From Struthidea cinerea (taxonomy: Eukaryota > Chordata > Aves > Passeriformes > Corcoracidae): 64,000 nt of DNA. Below, piece by piece: positions 25,823 to 39,926 of this stretch. The stretch spans positions 714,340 through 778,339 of the forward strand of contig VZTI01003649.1 in assembly GCA_013397865.1 (NCBI GenBank). The letters are read 5' to 3'. The stretch's first letter is position 1. Every line of letters begins with the position of its first letter. A program made the position numbers and the translations under genes. Under the pieces are notes generated by a model that saw nothing but the letters and a program-made list of their open reading frames with translations, was not told the origin of the DNA and ran no database searches.

Positions 25823-28800
25823 GTAAAATAAATTTGTTGCTTGGGGCCCATAACCTTGGCTACCCTTGATTACCCTGGCCGCTGGTGGGTTGTATCTGTC
25901 CCTAACTAAAATTAGATCAACCATCTGCCTTTGACTCACTGATGTCCAATAAAAACAAGGTTTTATGTAAAGAAAGGTTTTTGAACACATAGTGCTTCTT
26001 TCTGAACACAGCTTTACTTTGATGTCCAGGCCTTAAGTACAGTGGTACAAATAAATTCACTATTTCTGTGGTTAGCCTAGTTTATAAATGTGGCACTGAT
26101 GTTGGCCTTAGATTGTGTGTTTGTGAATGTAAGTCAACACTTCTACTGCATGAGTTTTGATGATCTTCAGACCAAATTACAGAACAATATGCATGATGTA
26201 CTTTTATGTTATTTCTTGCTTCTGAAATTCATGAAACAACTGTCATTCCTCTTATATGGTTTCAGAAAATTTTATAGAGAAATAGTTCACTCTTCACTCA
26301 ACATTGCATTTTCTTCAAATGTTACTGAGCTCCAAAATGTCTGTTTTGATCAGTTTAATATCCAGAGTTTCATAGATTTTCAGGCCTACAAAAAGCCATG
26401 TTAGAAAAACTGGAAAAAGCCTCCCTGTGACCAGAAACAAAGGATAAAGCTATTTAAGATTGTTCCTAATGTTTTAAAATTAATTGAATCAAATGTCCAA
26501 CTAATACTTCATCTATCTCTGTGGCCTTTATGCTGAACACAGGTTTTTGTTTTCTTCCCATAGCACATTTCTGTCACAAGCCTTTGAAGATCTCGATTGC
26601 ACCCATTGCTCTTATACTTAGGTGTCCAAATGGCAGTACATGGTCTTGATAATAAAACTTCACTATTCTGTTACTCTTTTGTGATTTGTCTGAAATAAAA
26701 ATAAAACTTACCTTTTGTGTTTTCACAGGCCTAATTTCACAAAATATCTGCCAGTTTTTACCATTATTGCAAATAGTTTTGGGCTCTCCCCCGCTATAAA
26801 GAATTGTGATTTCTAGTGCAGGGAATAAAAAGATGGAAAGTTCCAATGGAGACTCAAAACTTACAAATCCATTAAGTTCTGATTGCCTCTGGGATTACTG
26901 TCTCTCCGTTTCCATTCAATATACTGTAAGGCTGCTCTGATTTATTTATGTGGAAGAAAAAGTAAAAAGAACCACAAGAAGTGAAAAGAACCACATCTCA
27001 AACTCAAAACCTAACCTCAAAATCAACCGATCTGTGTTCAGATATGCCTTACTTTTTCTTCAGAAGATGAGTAAGTAGTTGAAGGATAATATTTAAATAA
27101 CCATAATTGCATTATCTTTATGGATAAGTCAATGGTAATAAAATACATCTGGCATAACAATATATTACAAGCCTACTTGTGTAGTGAGGCTCTTTTCTGA
27201 TGGACAGAAATGACAGAAGCAATCTTACTGTTTTCTTAATCTAAACTGTAGAGAGTTCCCAGACTGAAATTCTTCCAGAGTAGTGCTTGGGTGTCACAGA
27301 GGGCAGATCAGTTCAACAAAACAAATGGATTTGCATAATGAAAATAGATTTGGATTGTTGTTTTGAACTCTAATATCAATATATACTTTACTATGGGCAC
27401 CAACTTGAAAGCACATATTAATTTCTTGCTTCAGTGAAACTTCTGAAACTACCAGCAGTCATGTACATACTTTGCAGGCTCCACACTGATTGTGTGACAA
27501 TTTTAAGTCACTGTTACCTCTGTATTCTGGTGGACAAAATCTAACCAATCACCAAGTTACAGCTGACATTTAGGAGAGTAGTTTTCTGTGGACCCCAGCT
27601 GTTCCAGGCTAGAGGGGTTTGAGTGGACATTTTTCTCCTGTCTTTATTTTTTGACTTGTCCAAAATACAGCTCTTAGGAACACCTTCTAATTCAATATAT
27701 AGGTCACATATCTATATCCTTCAGGATTACACTGGTGGCTACTAAATATGGTGTGATAAGAGATCAAGGGCAGTTAAAAAAAAGCTGCTGTTTTAATATG
27801 TAAAGCCTTATTTTACAATATTATTAGCATTATATCTGCAGCTGTTACTGAGGATACCATGCCAGCTCTTTTGAAGCGTGGTTGCCTGATAACATGCAAA
27901 TGTCCTTTGGCCCTCCCCAAGACTTGTAAAAATATCTTACTGTCCTCACGGAAATGTACATATTGAATACGTACTGAATTCTTCTAGAATGTTATAATTT
28001 CTCCTATAAGCACACATATATGCCCTTATGGGCATATTGCAAAAAATAAAGACATTTCCAATATTTCAAACATGTTGAAGTCTGCATTTTGTCTCTGATG
28101 TGGTGGTGATGTAAAAAGTTATAATCACAGACATAATTTATTGTGAGGAAATTAACATAAAGAGATTTACTTACCTTCTAATTTACTAAATTATATCTTC
28201 TCAAACTATGAAAAGTTTATTTCATACAGGAACATTTCTGGTCAGGATACTATTTTGAGGAAGGAAGAATTTACATATGTAATTCATACTGCATTTTGTG
28301 TATCTCAGATCTGTTAATAATGGCATTTATCTTGTGCCTTGGGACATGCCAAAGGAGCAAGCTACCTTTGCATACACTCTCCATTGTTTATGCATTCCTC
28401 TCACACACTTTTTTGTCCTCATATGACCAATTAGTCCCTGCTGCTCCCCTTTGCCTAATAAATCACAGCTCTGTCCACTAGTGATGCTGGTACTGATGTG
28501 AATGTAGTTCTGCTGCTGAGCTGGGCCTTGTAGAACACACTTAAAAAATGTCAAGTGTTTGACCTGTGACAAAAGCCTAGAGCATTTTATTTGAAAGGAC
28601 AAAAATACTGTTTGAAAAAAGGAGATAAAAAAACTGATTAATATGATGAGTGAAAAGCATTCTTGTGGTTGTTTAACAATCATAGTACATTCCTCTTCAT
28701 ATGTTTAATGCAGTCAAAATAGCATTCCTTATTCTAGCACTTGGTTTCTGTACTTCTGTGAAATTAATGGTCTAATAAACACTAAAAAATCTGGCCTCAG

Positions 28801-31800
28801 TTACATCAGACCCCAAAATATAGAATTGTTGTTAAGGGTTTTTCTAGCAAATAAAAGCTTCCTTAAGAATTTACTAACATTTTGCAATGGAAAAAAATCA
28901 CTGAAGTTTGATTCAAATAAGCGATATTCAGTGGGAATCAACAGCAATTGAAAATAGAGGAAAAAGTATCACAATAAATAAAAACATGAAGGATTGCTAT
29001 GGAAACAGTAAATGAGTTAGTTATAAAGCAGGGAAGACTGATAAAAGATGCTGAGGGCATCAGGCCTGTCTGATAAGTAAGCTGACAAGGATATTGGTAA
29101 CAGGATGGTGTTGCAGCAAACCAAGAATAAAATAATGAGGATGTAAAATCATGATTAACCATGTTAGCAAAGTAGCAACAGTCAAAAAACATATCTGTAT
29201 TTTTTTTAGAGAAAAAAGTCCTTTGTAATCCAATCAGATGTGCTTCCAAACCCCTTAATAATCAAAAAAGGCGTTGTTTAATACCTTCTAGACTCTGGTA
29301 GTTTATATCCACGTTCTAAGAATGGTCTTTGAAGACTTCAGTGGCTGCTGAAAATTTCAGTCTGGGATTGATGGTTCTCTGCGAATCATCACTGGGCAGG
29401 AGGGTGATACTATTGAAAGAGTTCTGTGAGATTTGGGACATATAGGCAATATTGCGTATTTTTTTCAGTGATGTGAAAGAAATTGTGAAATCATTACTAG
29501 TGTGCAAGTGGTATGAAAATATTGCAGTAGTAAAAGCATAGCAAGGCAGGGACAGAGAGCTGTTCATATTACTTGGTAAGATGGGCCCATTAAAAGTGCA
29601 AAGTACCTTTTAGAGTAGCCAAAGTTATTTATTTAAAAAACTGAAAATGCAGGCCAGAGTGGACTACATTCTGAAAAGCAGCAACTCTGGAGAAGATTTA
29701 GGAGTCAGTGAATAAATAATTCAGCTGAATCTTCTAGTGTGATCTTGTGGCACAAAGAGCTAATTCAGTGTATGAATATAAACAGGAATGGTAGATGACC
29801 AGGTAATTTTACTTCTGAGTGTGGCACTGATGAGGCTGGGACTGAAATTCAGATTCTTCTTTTGGTATCCGCATTTTGAACAGGCCTTTAAGAATGGATT
29901 AGGTTGCAGAACAGGCTGACTATACCAACTTAGGGCTCTAAAAAATGCCTTAAAAGAAACTTGAAGATTTAAATAATATATTTAAATAATATAACATACT
30001 GAGAAGAATGTTGCTTTCATATAAATACTTTCACAGGAAGAAAGTGATAGCTAGTGAACTTTTTTTTATTGCAGAAAATACAGTAAAATTAGAAGTAAGA
30101 TCCATTATTAAAAGATGAGAACATCATTTGAACACAACAGCAAGAAAAATGAGTCCTTTGTGTTTCAGAATATCAAAACTGTAAAACTTTGTAAAAGTTT
30201 TCCTTCAGCTGCTTGCAAGGATGGCATAATTGACGTAATATGCTGGTCTGCAAATGGTCAGACTAGAAAATGCTGCTTTCTTGACTTAAAGAGCATGAAT
30301 ATTGAGCAGGTTTTGTTCCTTATAATTTGATAAATCACAAGAGGTCAAAATTAGCTCTGGACAGGAGTTATTTAATTGTTTGTCCTGAGAATTACAGCAG
30401 AAGTCTGGTAATTGCAGTATTAAAATGTATATTGAGGACAGTTAAAAAATTAAAAGTAGGTATATGCGTTTTGGGAATATAACCTATATATTTACTGTCT
30501 TAAAAGAAGAATTTGAATAAGCTCTTCTGAAAAAGATTCAGGCCAGTTAATACTCATTTGACTTAACTTCAGGGATTGTGGTGCCAGCAGAATGGATGAA
30601 ACTTTTTTTCAGGGAGTGACAATGTAGTAACATAGTAATTGCATCTGAGTAGGTGGACATCAGGACTGCTCTAGAAGGAAATTCCTGGATGCCAGTCATT
30701 GAAATCTGCAAGTATCTTGTTGCTGTCATTATCAGTACCCAGAGGATTACCGATTTTGTTGCTGTGTAAGAATTAACAGATTAGTGTACTGAATTGATTT
30801 GCTTCAGTGTCTGTGAAGATACTAGTGGCTAAATGCCTTGAGCTGTTTGAGAGCTGACAAAGATGTTGGGAAAATATGCCCCCTTAGTGACTGTTATGAC
30901 AATAAATAGGTTGAGCTAAATAAAGAGGTTGAGATACTTTTCTTACCCCTTTAATCACTGTGTTACTTCCATGCTCTCTTCTTTCTTGGTGCATTGTCTA
31001 GCCTAGCCATTAGATTCTGACTGCCCTCCAGGTTGTGTCTGGGATGCTGAGTTTCTTGCATTTCAGTTTATTGACATGTGAAATGGTCTTTTATGTTTTT
31101 ATTACATTGTGAGTCTTCAACACAATGTTTTGTAGCGAAGTACAAAGTTGTGTTATTTTATCATCCATAGAAACTGCCATGGGAAAGGATTTTAGTTCAA
31201 ATAGTTTGTGTTAGGCATTTTATTCTGAGTGGATGTACAGTCCATAGCCAATCTACAGCTTTGACCTTTTCTTCTTGACATCTCAGTAGTTTCCTGTACC
31301 ATAGTTCAATGTGTTCAAACTATAAACTATGTTCATAGTTTTTCGCAGAGAAACACAGGAAGGTGGAATTTGGTGATGGGTATGGCACAGGAAGAATTCT
31401 AGTAGAAAAGCCTCTTGCAGGAAGAAAGCCTCCAGAGTAAAGTTCACAGGGTATCACTTTTTGCTGGTGTTATTTCTGGAATGCATCTCTATTTAATAGT
31501 CCTGTAAATTCTTTCCTGGTCATTTCTTAGCACAGGATTTTCCTTAACTGAGAGCTATTTCTTTCATTTATGTTGCATTTGTACTTTCCTTATCCAATAA
31601 GAAGACACTGATGTCTCATAGACGGAAAACAAGGTGAGTGATTAACAGTCAGACAGCAAACATGGTTGGGACTGTTATAAATAATCTCTTCTCATCACCC
31701 TTTCTCCTCTCTCCAAAATAGAATCCTTAGTACCGGCTTGCATTCCATGTGTGTTTTCTTGGTTTTTAATGCCACATGAATTGACCAACTCTTACCATGC

Positions 31801-34800
31801 TAGAACCAACAGTGTGTGTTGTCTCAGTCACAAAAAACCCCAAAAGTTTGACTAGGGAAAGTTGTATCCACACATCATGGCTGAGTTCTTTCATTTATTG
31901 TGTTAAGGAATGCTGCTAGCTTCTGCCAGGCAGCCAGTATAGGGAACACTTTCTTGTGCAGCTGGCTAGGTGGAAATGTTAAGCACTTCTGCCATACTAA
32001 TGGGCCTCCAGTGGGGAATTGTTGGATCTTTGGTATGAAATATCTCTGAAGTAACTTTAGTGTAGCGTGTGGGAATTTAGCTACACAGCTGAGGCTGTAT
32101 ATGTTTCTCTCATTGTCTGCTTCTGAAGATGATACAGCAGAACAGATAATTTTGAAGAAAGTTCTTGTCTCAGCAACCAGCACAGTGACTTTTTGCAAGA
32201 ATATCCTCCTGTTTGTTTTCCTTAGATTTTTTTCTCTGTTTTTGGCCAATTTCGAAAACACTGTCTGGAATATTTTGTGATTGTCAGTGTACTTCTAGAT
32301 GTTGTCCACATGGACAATCAAGTCTAAATGTGAAATGCATTAAAAGATTATTATACAATTCTTGCATGTTCTTAGCTTCTCAAATTATTGTTACCCATCA
32401 TTATTTAATGTTCAAACTATACTATAAAAATGTAGTCTGCTTTAGCAAGTTACTGTCAGAGAATGGGTCACTGCTTGTCCTAACAGGCTTACTGGTCAAA
32501 CAGAAAAATGAGATGCAAGATTCTGGTGGAAGCTGACCATGGAGTTTGCACGCTTCTTAGCTAAATAATCAAACTTCTGAAAATTGAATAGAAAAGTTCC
32601 CAAGTTTAACCCATGACTTCACTGTGTGTCTCAGCAGTATTGCTGAGAAGTAGCTTTACTGTCACTGGCAGTATAGTAGGGGAATAACACTCCTATTACT
32701 GTCCACATCAATTAGACAGGGGGTGTTAGCCACAGAGAAGAAACAGGAGGATTTTTTTTCCCTATGAGTAATTGCCCAACAGCACAAATCAAACAATAGT
32801 CATTGAGGTTACTGAAAAACTATTTATGGCTGAAAGATTTGAAATTGTCCTGTTAACATTTAGCCCAAATCATAGTTTCCCCATGGAGAAAAGCATTCTG
32901 TTTCAGCATATGAATTGATAAGCAAGTTCTGGAAGAGAAGTGAGTGGAAAATCAGTAGGGCAGTGTAGATGAGAAGCAGAAGTCCTACACTACACTAACT
33001 GTGTGAATGTCACCGGAACTAACTAAGACCAGGATAGACAGGGAGCATGTGAGAGGCAGAAGATTGAGCCCACCAGTTCAGAAGGGTCAACTGTTTAGTA
33101 AAGTTGACTGCTGATTTGAAGGAGTGTGGTTACTTTAAAGTAGTTACTTAATGGCCTGGATTTAAGTTTAATTTGACACTGTTGTTGTAAACCTTCTCTA
33201 GTGTTTCTTTTCTTATGCCCACACACTTCTGTTAGTAGTTTCATAGTGGTAACTGATCATTTCTTGTTGTGGTAATCTCTTAGCCCTTAGCTGTGGTATT
33301 CATTGCAGCTTTTTCCTCTCACATAAGAAACCTTGTTTTTCGTATCTCTTCAGAAGGAAAAACACCATGTGTGACTCATGGGTCTCATATTTTTTTATCC
33401 TGGTACGCCTCATCCTTTTTTTATTAGAGTATCTTTTTATCTTTATTAGAAGGACAGACTGTGCCAGATTTTATATACAGAAAGTGAAAAAGTTGTCCAC
33501 ACTTCCAAGCGTTCATAGTCTTAGGAAGTTGTTTGAAATAAACCATTTCTGTGGTGTCAGGAGGGCTTTCTGGGCTCCAGATAGGGACGTGCTGTAGAAA
33601 TCTGTATGCTTTTCTTAGCAGCAGCAGAACTGTCATTTTTCACTCTTACTGGTCTCCTGCACTGTTAAAGATCACACATTCCCTTCAGTCAAGTTCACCT
33701 TTATTTAGTTGAAAACGATGCTGCAAACATCCCAAAAGTCTGTCCCTGGCTGCTCCTATTTTAGAGACTTGTGCTGCAGTAACTACGACATCCCTTTGCA
33801 AAGTTTAGTGTGATATAAAGTTAGCAAGATCAAGCAGTCAGATTTGGGAAATTCCTTGGTCCTGTTGACTTGGCTAGGTCTCCCAGGTTGTAAATGTAGG
33901 GATAAATCTTAGTAAGCAGCCCCTCTCTTTCTGGGGCAGAATAACCATAGCTTGATAAAACTTTCCTATACGAGAGAAATGAAAACTATCCTAAATGTAC
34001 TTAATTGCTTAATTAAAAGTGGAATTTGCTGAATTTGGGATGTTTGATCTTGAAGTTGTACTGCTGCACTCATGCTATTATTTATGTTGGACCTTTCTGA
34101 GTTTCATTTTTGCTTAAGAAAAGAAGATATGCTGAAAGTAAATGACCCATGTGTGTGTTCTCTTGACTTTATCATAAAGCTTGTGAGTCTTGTGGACTGA
34201 GAAGTCCCTCTTGGGTGATCTGCAGGTGCAATGCATAAATGGCACTGGATTATCCTCTGAGATTTAGTGTGGTTTTTAAGAGATTCTGAATTTTATGAAG
34301 GGAAACTACTTATAAATTAGGAGGAAATTATGGCAAGGCCTAATTCAAGGCCTGATGCAAGTCTGTCTCATTTTATTTTCTGTTATGTTAAAAATTCAAG
34401 GCTGTGTAATCATGTAGTTTTAACTGAGAGATATAATTGTTTAGTTTACTGAGCACTTTGTATCACTGTAACACCTTCACACAAAACTGTGAGAATACTC
34501 TGTGAACATTAATTAAACTCTGTGACACCTCTAAGGTGGAGGCAAGTTCTGTTTGCATGCTTTGGATTGGGAAAAGGTTGCACGGACAAACTGGTGGTGC
34601 AGTTCCTCAATACACATCTTTTACAACAAAGTCACTCAAAGATGTTTCTCTTCTCTCTCCACCCAATGTTTCCTTCAGCTGTGCCAGTTCAAGTGTTTGC
34701 ATAGTCCTATGCTTAGACAGGATTTGTTCATAAGCAGTATGAGTTTATTTTACTAAACTGTTTTGTTTTTTCTGGTTGGAGCACAGCCCCACATAGTTGA

Positions 34801-36768
34801 ATTGGCATAATTAAAGGCAAAATAACACATGGGGAAAGAGTGTCTTAAACCAGTTCACCATAGGTTAATTAATTGTGCCATAGATGAATGCTATTAGATC
34901 CCACTGAAGTAAGGAACAAAGCCTCTATTGGTTTTTGCCAGTCTTCAGCAAAGCCAAAAGGAGAAGCAGCTCTCTGGATGCTTACATGCCAGTCCCCCCT
35001 TCACCCCCACCAATTCTTCCCTTAATAAACGAAAAAAAAATCTTATTCTGGCCATAGTTTGCTGCTTGCTAGCTTGTTTGTTTACTAATATCATAAAAAC
35101 TAAACATTCTCTAATTGGAAAAAATACTTTTTAAACTGAGGATTAAATGACTAATCATGGGCTATTAAATCCCAGATTTTTAAATCACTAATTGCAGATA
35201 TTAAATTATGTCACTTCCTAAGCAAAGTAAGTAACACCCAGTTTATATTAAGAAAATGAGATGTCAAAAAGATGGCTCTGGGAAAGAGTTATTAAAAAAA
35301 CCCCGCTAAAGCCGTATCAGTGTGATGATGAAGTTAGGATTTTCAGTCATGCACAAGACAGCAGGTTCAGTGTTAGCTATAATTCTGTACCTCTTCATCT
35401 ATATATAATTACAGAGCTCCTCAATATACCTTTGTCTCTTCAAGCTTTTTTGACACCTTTAAAAAACAGACTGTTCAATTGGTTTAATTCTTTCACTGCC
35501 TCTTACAGCCATGAGGATATTTTTCCCTGGCTCATCTTTTGTCTGCAAATGGATTTGCTTACTATAATGATGGGAAATAATTGTCTGTCTGTATCAGAGC
35601 TATTTCTTTCTGTGGTGCTCTTCACAGAATTTATTTCATCAAGCTGTAAAGTAAACAGGATTCTCTTATCCTTCCTTTCACATGTGAGAAACTGAGAGTA
35701 AACCCAAACATTTTTTGCAAGTGGCCACCTTGAATTCACTCAGCCTGAACACTAATAGCTATAAATTAATTTCTGCAGACTTCAGATTGTGTATTGTGGC
35801 ATGAAGACTATCCTGCAAAAGTAGAATTCAAGCTCTTTTTAAAATTTTATTTTATTTTAAGGCTGACAGAGGCTTATGAGTTCTGCTTAAGCCAGGCATT
35901 TGAACCAGAAATTAAGAAGTCTTTTAGACCTTAAGAAGGTCTTTTTATGTCCTTTTTGGTACCTTTGCACCAGTCAAGCTGTTTAACAAGTCTTAAAAGT
36001 CAAGTGTGGCAAACAGTTGAACGTATTTTTCTTTTTCACTGTGCCTGTCTGAATAACTGCATTTTTTCCCTTGAATTCACAGCTTCTGTCAGTCCTGTAC
36101 TCTTAAGAGGCAGTTTAGCTGATTTAGGGAGTGAATCAGTAGATTTAATGGACTATACTGATCTTACTTTAAACAGCTAATTTTCAATATCCTTTGGGCT
36201 ATTTGAGACAAGCAGGAAAAGTGCTGCTGATCTGATCTAATTACATTTCATTGTAGTCTCCAATGATTGACTGTTTAGTACATTTGAATTGGAAGAAGAA
36301 GTCTTTTGGTTTTTAGCCTTCCAGTTCACATGAATTTCAGTTTAGTAAAAGCTGGAAGTAATTTAACATGTGATGTGATGTCTTCACATAAAGTTAGGTA
36401 GGCAGAGTCCAAGTGGCTAAAATGCAAAAAATAAATAAGAAATTAAGAAGACCTAGGCAGATAGAATGAAAGATACTGACTTCAACTTGATCTGAGAGCA
36501 GAACTAGCTGCTTGTCTGAATTCTCACTGTACAGCTCAGGCAATCTGAAGGAGCTGTGTAACTTTGCAGCTTGTGCTGCACCTAATTAAGAGAAGGAATG
36601 TCAATCTGGTCTCATTCTCATCACTAAGATGAATTTAAAATGTAGCTACGTGCACGTCTTTAGCCTACATCTAATGTAGCCATTTATTCTGAGGTGATAC
36701 TGTTGTAAGAATTTTCATGTCAGTGATCAAGCAAAAAGGGTAGGGTTTTACTCAGTTGTACGTGAGGT

Positions 36769-37330
36769 GCTGTCCTGGTTTAAGCCCAGCAGCCAAGCCC
36801 CGCTCGCTCCCCCATGATGGGATGGGGGAGAGAATTGGAACGGTAAAAGTGAGGAAACTCAGGTTAAGATAAAAACAGTTTAATAGGTAAAGCATAAGGT
36901 GCTGGTGTAAGCAAAGCAAAACACAGAAGTGGTTCACCACTTCCCATGGGCAGCAGGTGTTGCAGCCATTCCCGGGAGAGCAGGGCGCCATCACGTGTAA
37001 AGGTGGTTTGAAAGACAAACTCCATCTCTCTGAATGTCCCCCTGTTCCTCCTTCTTCCCCCAGCTTTACATGCTGAGCATGGTGCCATATGGTGTGGGAT
37101 AGCCCTGTGGTCAGTCCTGCCCCAGCTGTCTCCCCTCTTGTGCACCCTCAGCTCACTGGCAGGTGGCGTGGGGTGAGAAGCAGAGAAGGCCCTGGCACTA
37201 TGTGAGTTGCTCAGCAATAATGAAAACATCCCTGTGTTACCAGCACTGTTTTCAGCACAAGTCCAAAACATGGCCCTATACTAGCTGCTATAAAAAATTT
37301 TAACTCTACCCCACCCAGAACCAGGACAGC
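36769..37330 (-). mobile_element. Solo LTR of an avian endogenous retrovirus, minus strand
   Basis: The element is bounded by 12-bp perfect inverted ends, GCTGTCCTGGTT at 36769-36780 and AACCAGGACAGC at 37319-37330. The canonical TG...CA termini lie two bases in. Internally the order of motifs on the + strand ('agagaattgg', 'acagtttaatagg', 'acttcccatgggcag', 'tgctgagcatggtgccatatgg', 'aacatccctgtgttaccagc', 'taactctaccccaccca') is the reverse complement of an LTR type common in neoavian and songbird genomes. I am unsure of its Repbase family name. There is one LTR copy, no internal gag/pol/env sequence and no partner LTR, so it is the usual solo product of LTR-LTR recombination. A clear target-site duplication was not found at the flanks. 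It lies antisense to COX16. Confidence 0.88.
36879..36884 (-). promoter_or_regulatory. Possible polyadenylation signal inside the solo LTR
   Basis: TTTAAT on the + strand reads ATTAAA on the minus strand, about 110 bp before the LTR's 3' end. That is a plausible position for the LTR's own polyadenylation signal. It would act on antisense transcripts and not on COX16. The assignment is from position and hexamer only. Confidence 0.4.
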
Positions 37331-39809
37331 TATATGTGAAAATAGCTATACAATAGGAAAGCATTGCAGAACAGATTTTCTTATCCCCTTTCAGTGGTGA
37401 TACTCCTTTTTATGCCTATCCACATAGCAACAGGAGTGTTCTGTTATTCCAAAATGGATAGTATCAGTTCAGAAAGTTGAAATGTTTAATCATTCTGCCT
37501 TCTGATGACTGATAACTATCCCATAAACTAAATCTTGCAGATACTATCCTGTGGTAGTAAGGAAGGTGCTTTCTTCTTTAATTGCAGTAAGATACTACAC
37601 AGTGTGTATACATGACACAAAATGTTAATGATCTCTATAAATATAATGAGAATAAAAAATAAAAATACAGCCTTCCTATGTATGCATTAGAATCCTTATT
37701 TCTTTATATTTTAATTGATCAGTAGATCTTATCTGTCATCTTGGCAGTGCCATTCACTGCATGTAACTAACCTTTGGTTGTTTTATTCTGTCAGTGCAAC
37801 ACAGTGTGTTTTCTAGGTACCTTTATGATTTCTATTGGAAACTGCCAAGATACTTTGTGGTACTGGTTTGTTTGGATACTATAGTTTTGAAATATTTCCT
37901 GTTTTTGATAAACCTCCTCTCTGTAAAGCCTTTGTGAAGTTTCAGGGGCAAATTAATATGAACTTTTTGGTAAAGATCTTCAGTATGCATGTCTCTTTTG
38001 ATAGACTTCTTTATGTAGCCTATCTTTAGATACCACAAGTTTTGTTGTACTTGTTTTAAAAGTTGATTCATGTTCAGGCTCCGGGAGCCAAACAACTTTG
38101 GGAATAGTTGAGATCCTCACAGCTGTGTGATACCTTTGTGTTTAATTAAATCAGCATGAGTCCCTCCTGTTAAAGCACAAGGTTATTTTCAGTGTAGTTT
38201 CCTTGAAGCTTCCATTAGAATCAGATGTTAAAATCTGAATTTGCAATCAGAGGGGATAGTCACTGTTGTGTGGGATGATTAGTACCTTTCCTCCTTCTCT
38301 CTCCTTCTATGTCAGCTCAGATCCCTTCCGGTTGAAATGAAGTACCAGCTAAGCACAAGATGTATAAAGTAATAAAGACAATTCTTCAGAAAGACCTATG
38401 CCAACTCCACTGTACAAAAAATTCAGTTGCTCCTACCTTGTGAAAGTCTGCTATGTTTGTGCACGTGTTCTGATATATCTTCTCTAGAGTGTTGCCTAAT
38501 TTCTTTTGATATCTGACTAACCTCATTGCAATTTTCTGAATTGTAGAAGTGTCAGGAAACTTTTATATAACATGAACTAATAGCAGCAGGTCTATTTTGT
38601 TACAGCTGTTGAATTTTTCTGCAACTATTATTCAAGTGCCTGGGTGTTTGCCATTTATTTGAATGATTGATAGTAGACAAATTAGGCCACAGGCTCAGGG
38701 CAGGGTTAAGTATTTTCTGGTGTATTTTTACAGCATTTGCTGAGATGAGGCCCTGATCACAGATCAGGTTTAGGTCCCACTGCAGTACGTATCATTCATT
38801 ACTGGTACGCAGTGTTGCCCTGTTTAGTAGCGTCTAGGACTACTAGAATAGTCAGTGTGACCTGATTCTGGCAGTGGTGCAGACCCTCTCCTCAGTCTCC
38901 CCATCATGTCCAATGTGCTGTTCCATAGCTGGCATGTGAGACTTGAGGTCTATGTCCTGGGAAGGGACAGATATGCCTGTGCCAATAGGACTGTGAAGAT
39001 GCAATACATGTTTGTGTTCTTTGACGGCAGCACATGGTAGGTGTGGAGGTCAGAAGGGTGCCTGTGCTTCCTGTTTGTTGCCTCTAAGTCTAGATAAATA
39101 CTTCAGTCATTGGTAGTTCTGAGGGGGGGATGATAGGAGTAGGCAAGAAGGTAATTAAATCTAGTTTTTCAGTACCTGACAGTTCAGTCAGTTAACATAT
39201 CTCATGTATGACTTAGTAAGAGGCCTATCTGTGGTGGCTGGGTGCCATGGGAAACTAATTAGCAGAAAGCATTGCATACCCCTCTCAAGTTAAAACCACA
39301 TGGATTGAAGGGGTTTGCACCGTTACTGTCTCTCCTTGTGCTAGATAATGAATCCAACCTGCTTTGTATTTGTGCTGACAGGATACTTCAGGTCACTAAT
39401 TACTAATCCTTCTGTTTGAGCTATACCAATGCTTGTCACTCCTACTACTTCAGTGCTTGGCAGACTTGCAGTCGAAGAAGAGATCTGGAAAACAAGGTGA
39501 AAGGAGAAAAAGTGAATACAAGGTGTCTTCAGTCATGTTCAGATGCTGCAGTGCTTCCTGTCCTTAAATGTTACTTAGCTGCTGACAAGCACATGCAGTA
39601 ATGCCGATCTTAGTCATTTATGTAACTATATGGATTACTGCTAGGTTTGTTTCCTCCTTGTTGAACTGCTCATGCAGGGTAGATGAAAGTTCATCAACCC
39701 AATGGTGATACTGAGTTTCTTGTGAAAAAAGAATTCAGTTTGGAATCATACATACTTTAAATCATGGATCTGTCAAGGTGACACTGTTATTTTTGCTGTT
39801 TGTTTGCAG

Positions 39810-39926
39810 AAGCTGGAAAAATCTAACTTGGATAACTGGGAGAACATCAGAGGACCCAGTCTGTGGGAAGATTCCAGGATGGTTCAGAAGCAACGGCGGG
39901 AGGCTCTCCGTCTCAAGACAGAGTGA
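39810..39926 (+). CDS. COX16: COX16 last coding exon with stop codon
   Basis: The 38 codons plus TGA (39924-39926) begin KLEKSNLDNW, then ENIRGPSLWED, and end with an Arg/Lys-rich tail LRLKTE. The pattern W-x-NIRGP-x-x-WED is the conserved C-terminal signature of COX16. The acceptor tttgcag follows a T-rich tract. With the two upstream exons the window supplies 85 residues. The human protein is about 106 residues, so roughly 20 N-terminal residues, including most of the transmembrane helix, are encoded left of the window. No frameshift or premature stop is present, so the gene looks intact here. Longer open frames overlapping this exon at 39778-39993 and 39863-40123 are in other frames and are incidental. 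Confidence 0.95.
   Translation, partial: KLEKSNLDNWENIRGPSLWEDSRMVQKQRREALRLKTE

Larger units (their letters stand above)
25823..39809 (+). other. COX16: COX16 intron 3 (14.0 kb)
   Basis: This GT-AG intron is bounded by phase-0 COX16 exons. It is AT-rich and holds one clear mobile element, the solo LTR at 36769-37330. It also has an 8-bp perfect stem-loop with a 4-nt loop at 28018-28037 (ATATGCCC/GGGCATAT). Open frames of up to 144 codons occur but look non-coding. The intron ends in a pyrimidine tract and tttgcag. Confidence 0.85.

Noticed and set aside
28018..28037. 8-bp stem-loop ATATGCCC/GGGCATAT as a regulatory element
   Set aside because: An inverted repeat this short is expected by chance several times in a window this size. 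It is mentioned only within the intron entry.
31875..32261. 128-codon minus-strand open frame in intron 3
   Set aside because: It has no domain, no similarity I can recall and no transposon context, so it is treated as chance.
35261..35695. 144-codon plus-strand open frame in COX16 intron 3
   Set aside because: The sequence is low-complexity hydrophobic with no recognisable family. It is within chance expectation for tens of kilobases of intron.
36864..37271. 135-codon minus-strand open frame inside the LTR as a retroviral protein
   Set aside because: It lies wholly within LTR sequence, which does not encode gag, pol or env, and shows no retroviral protein motif.
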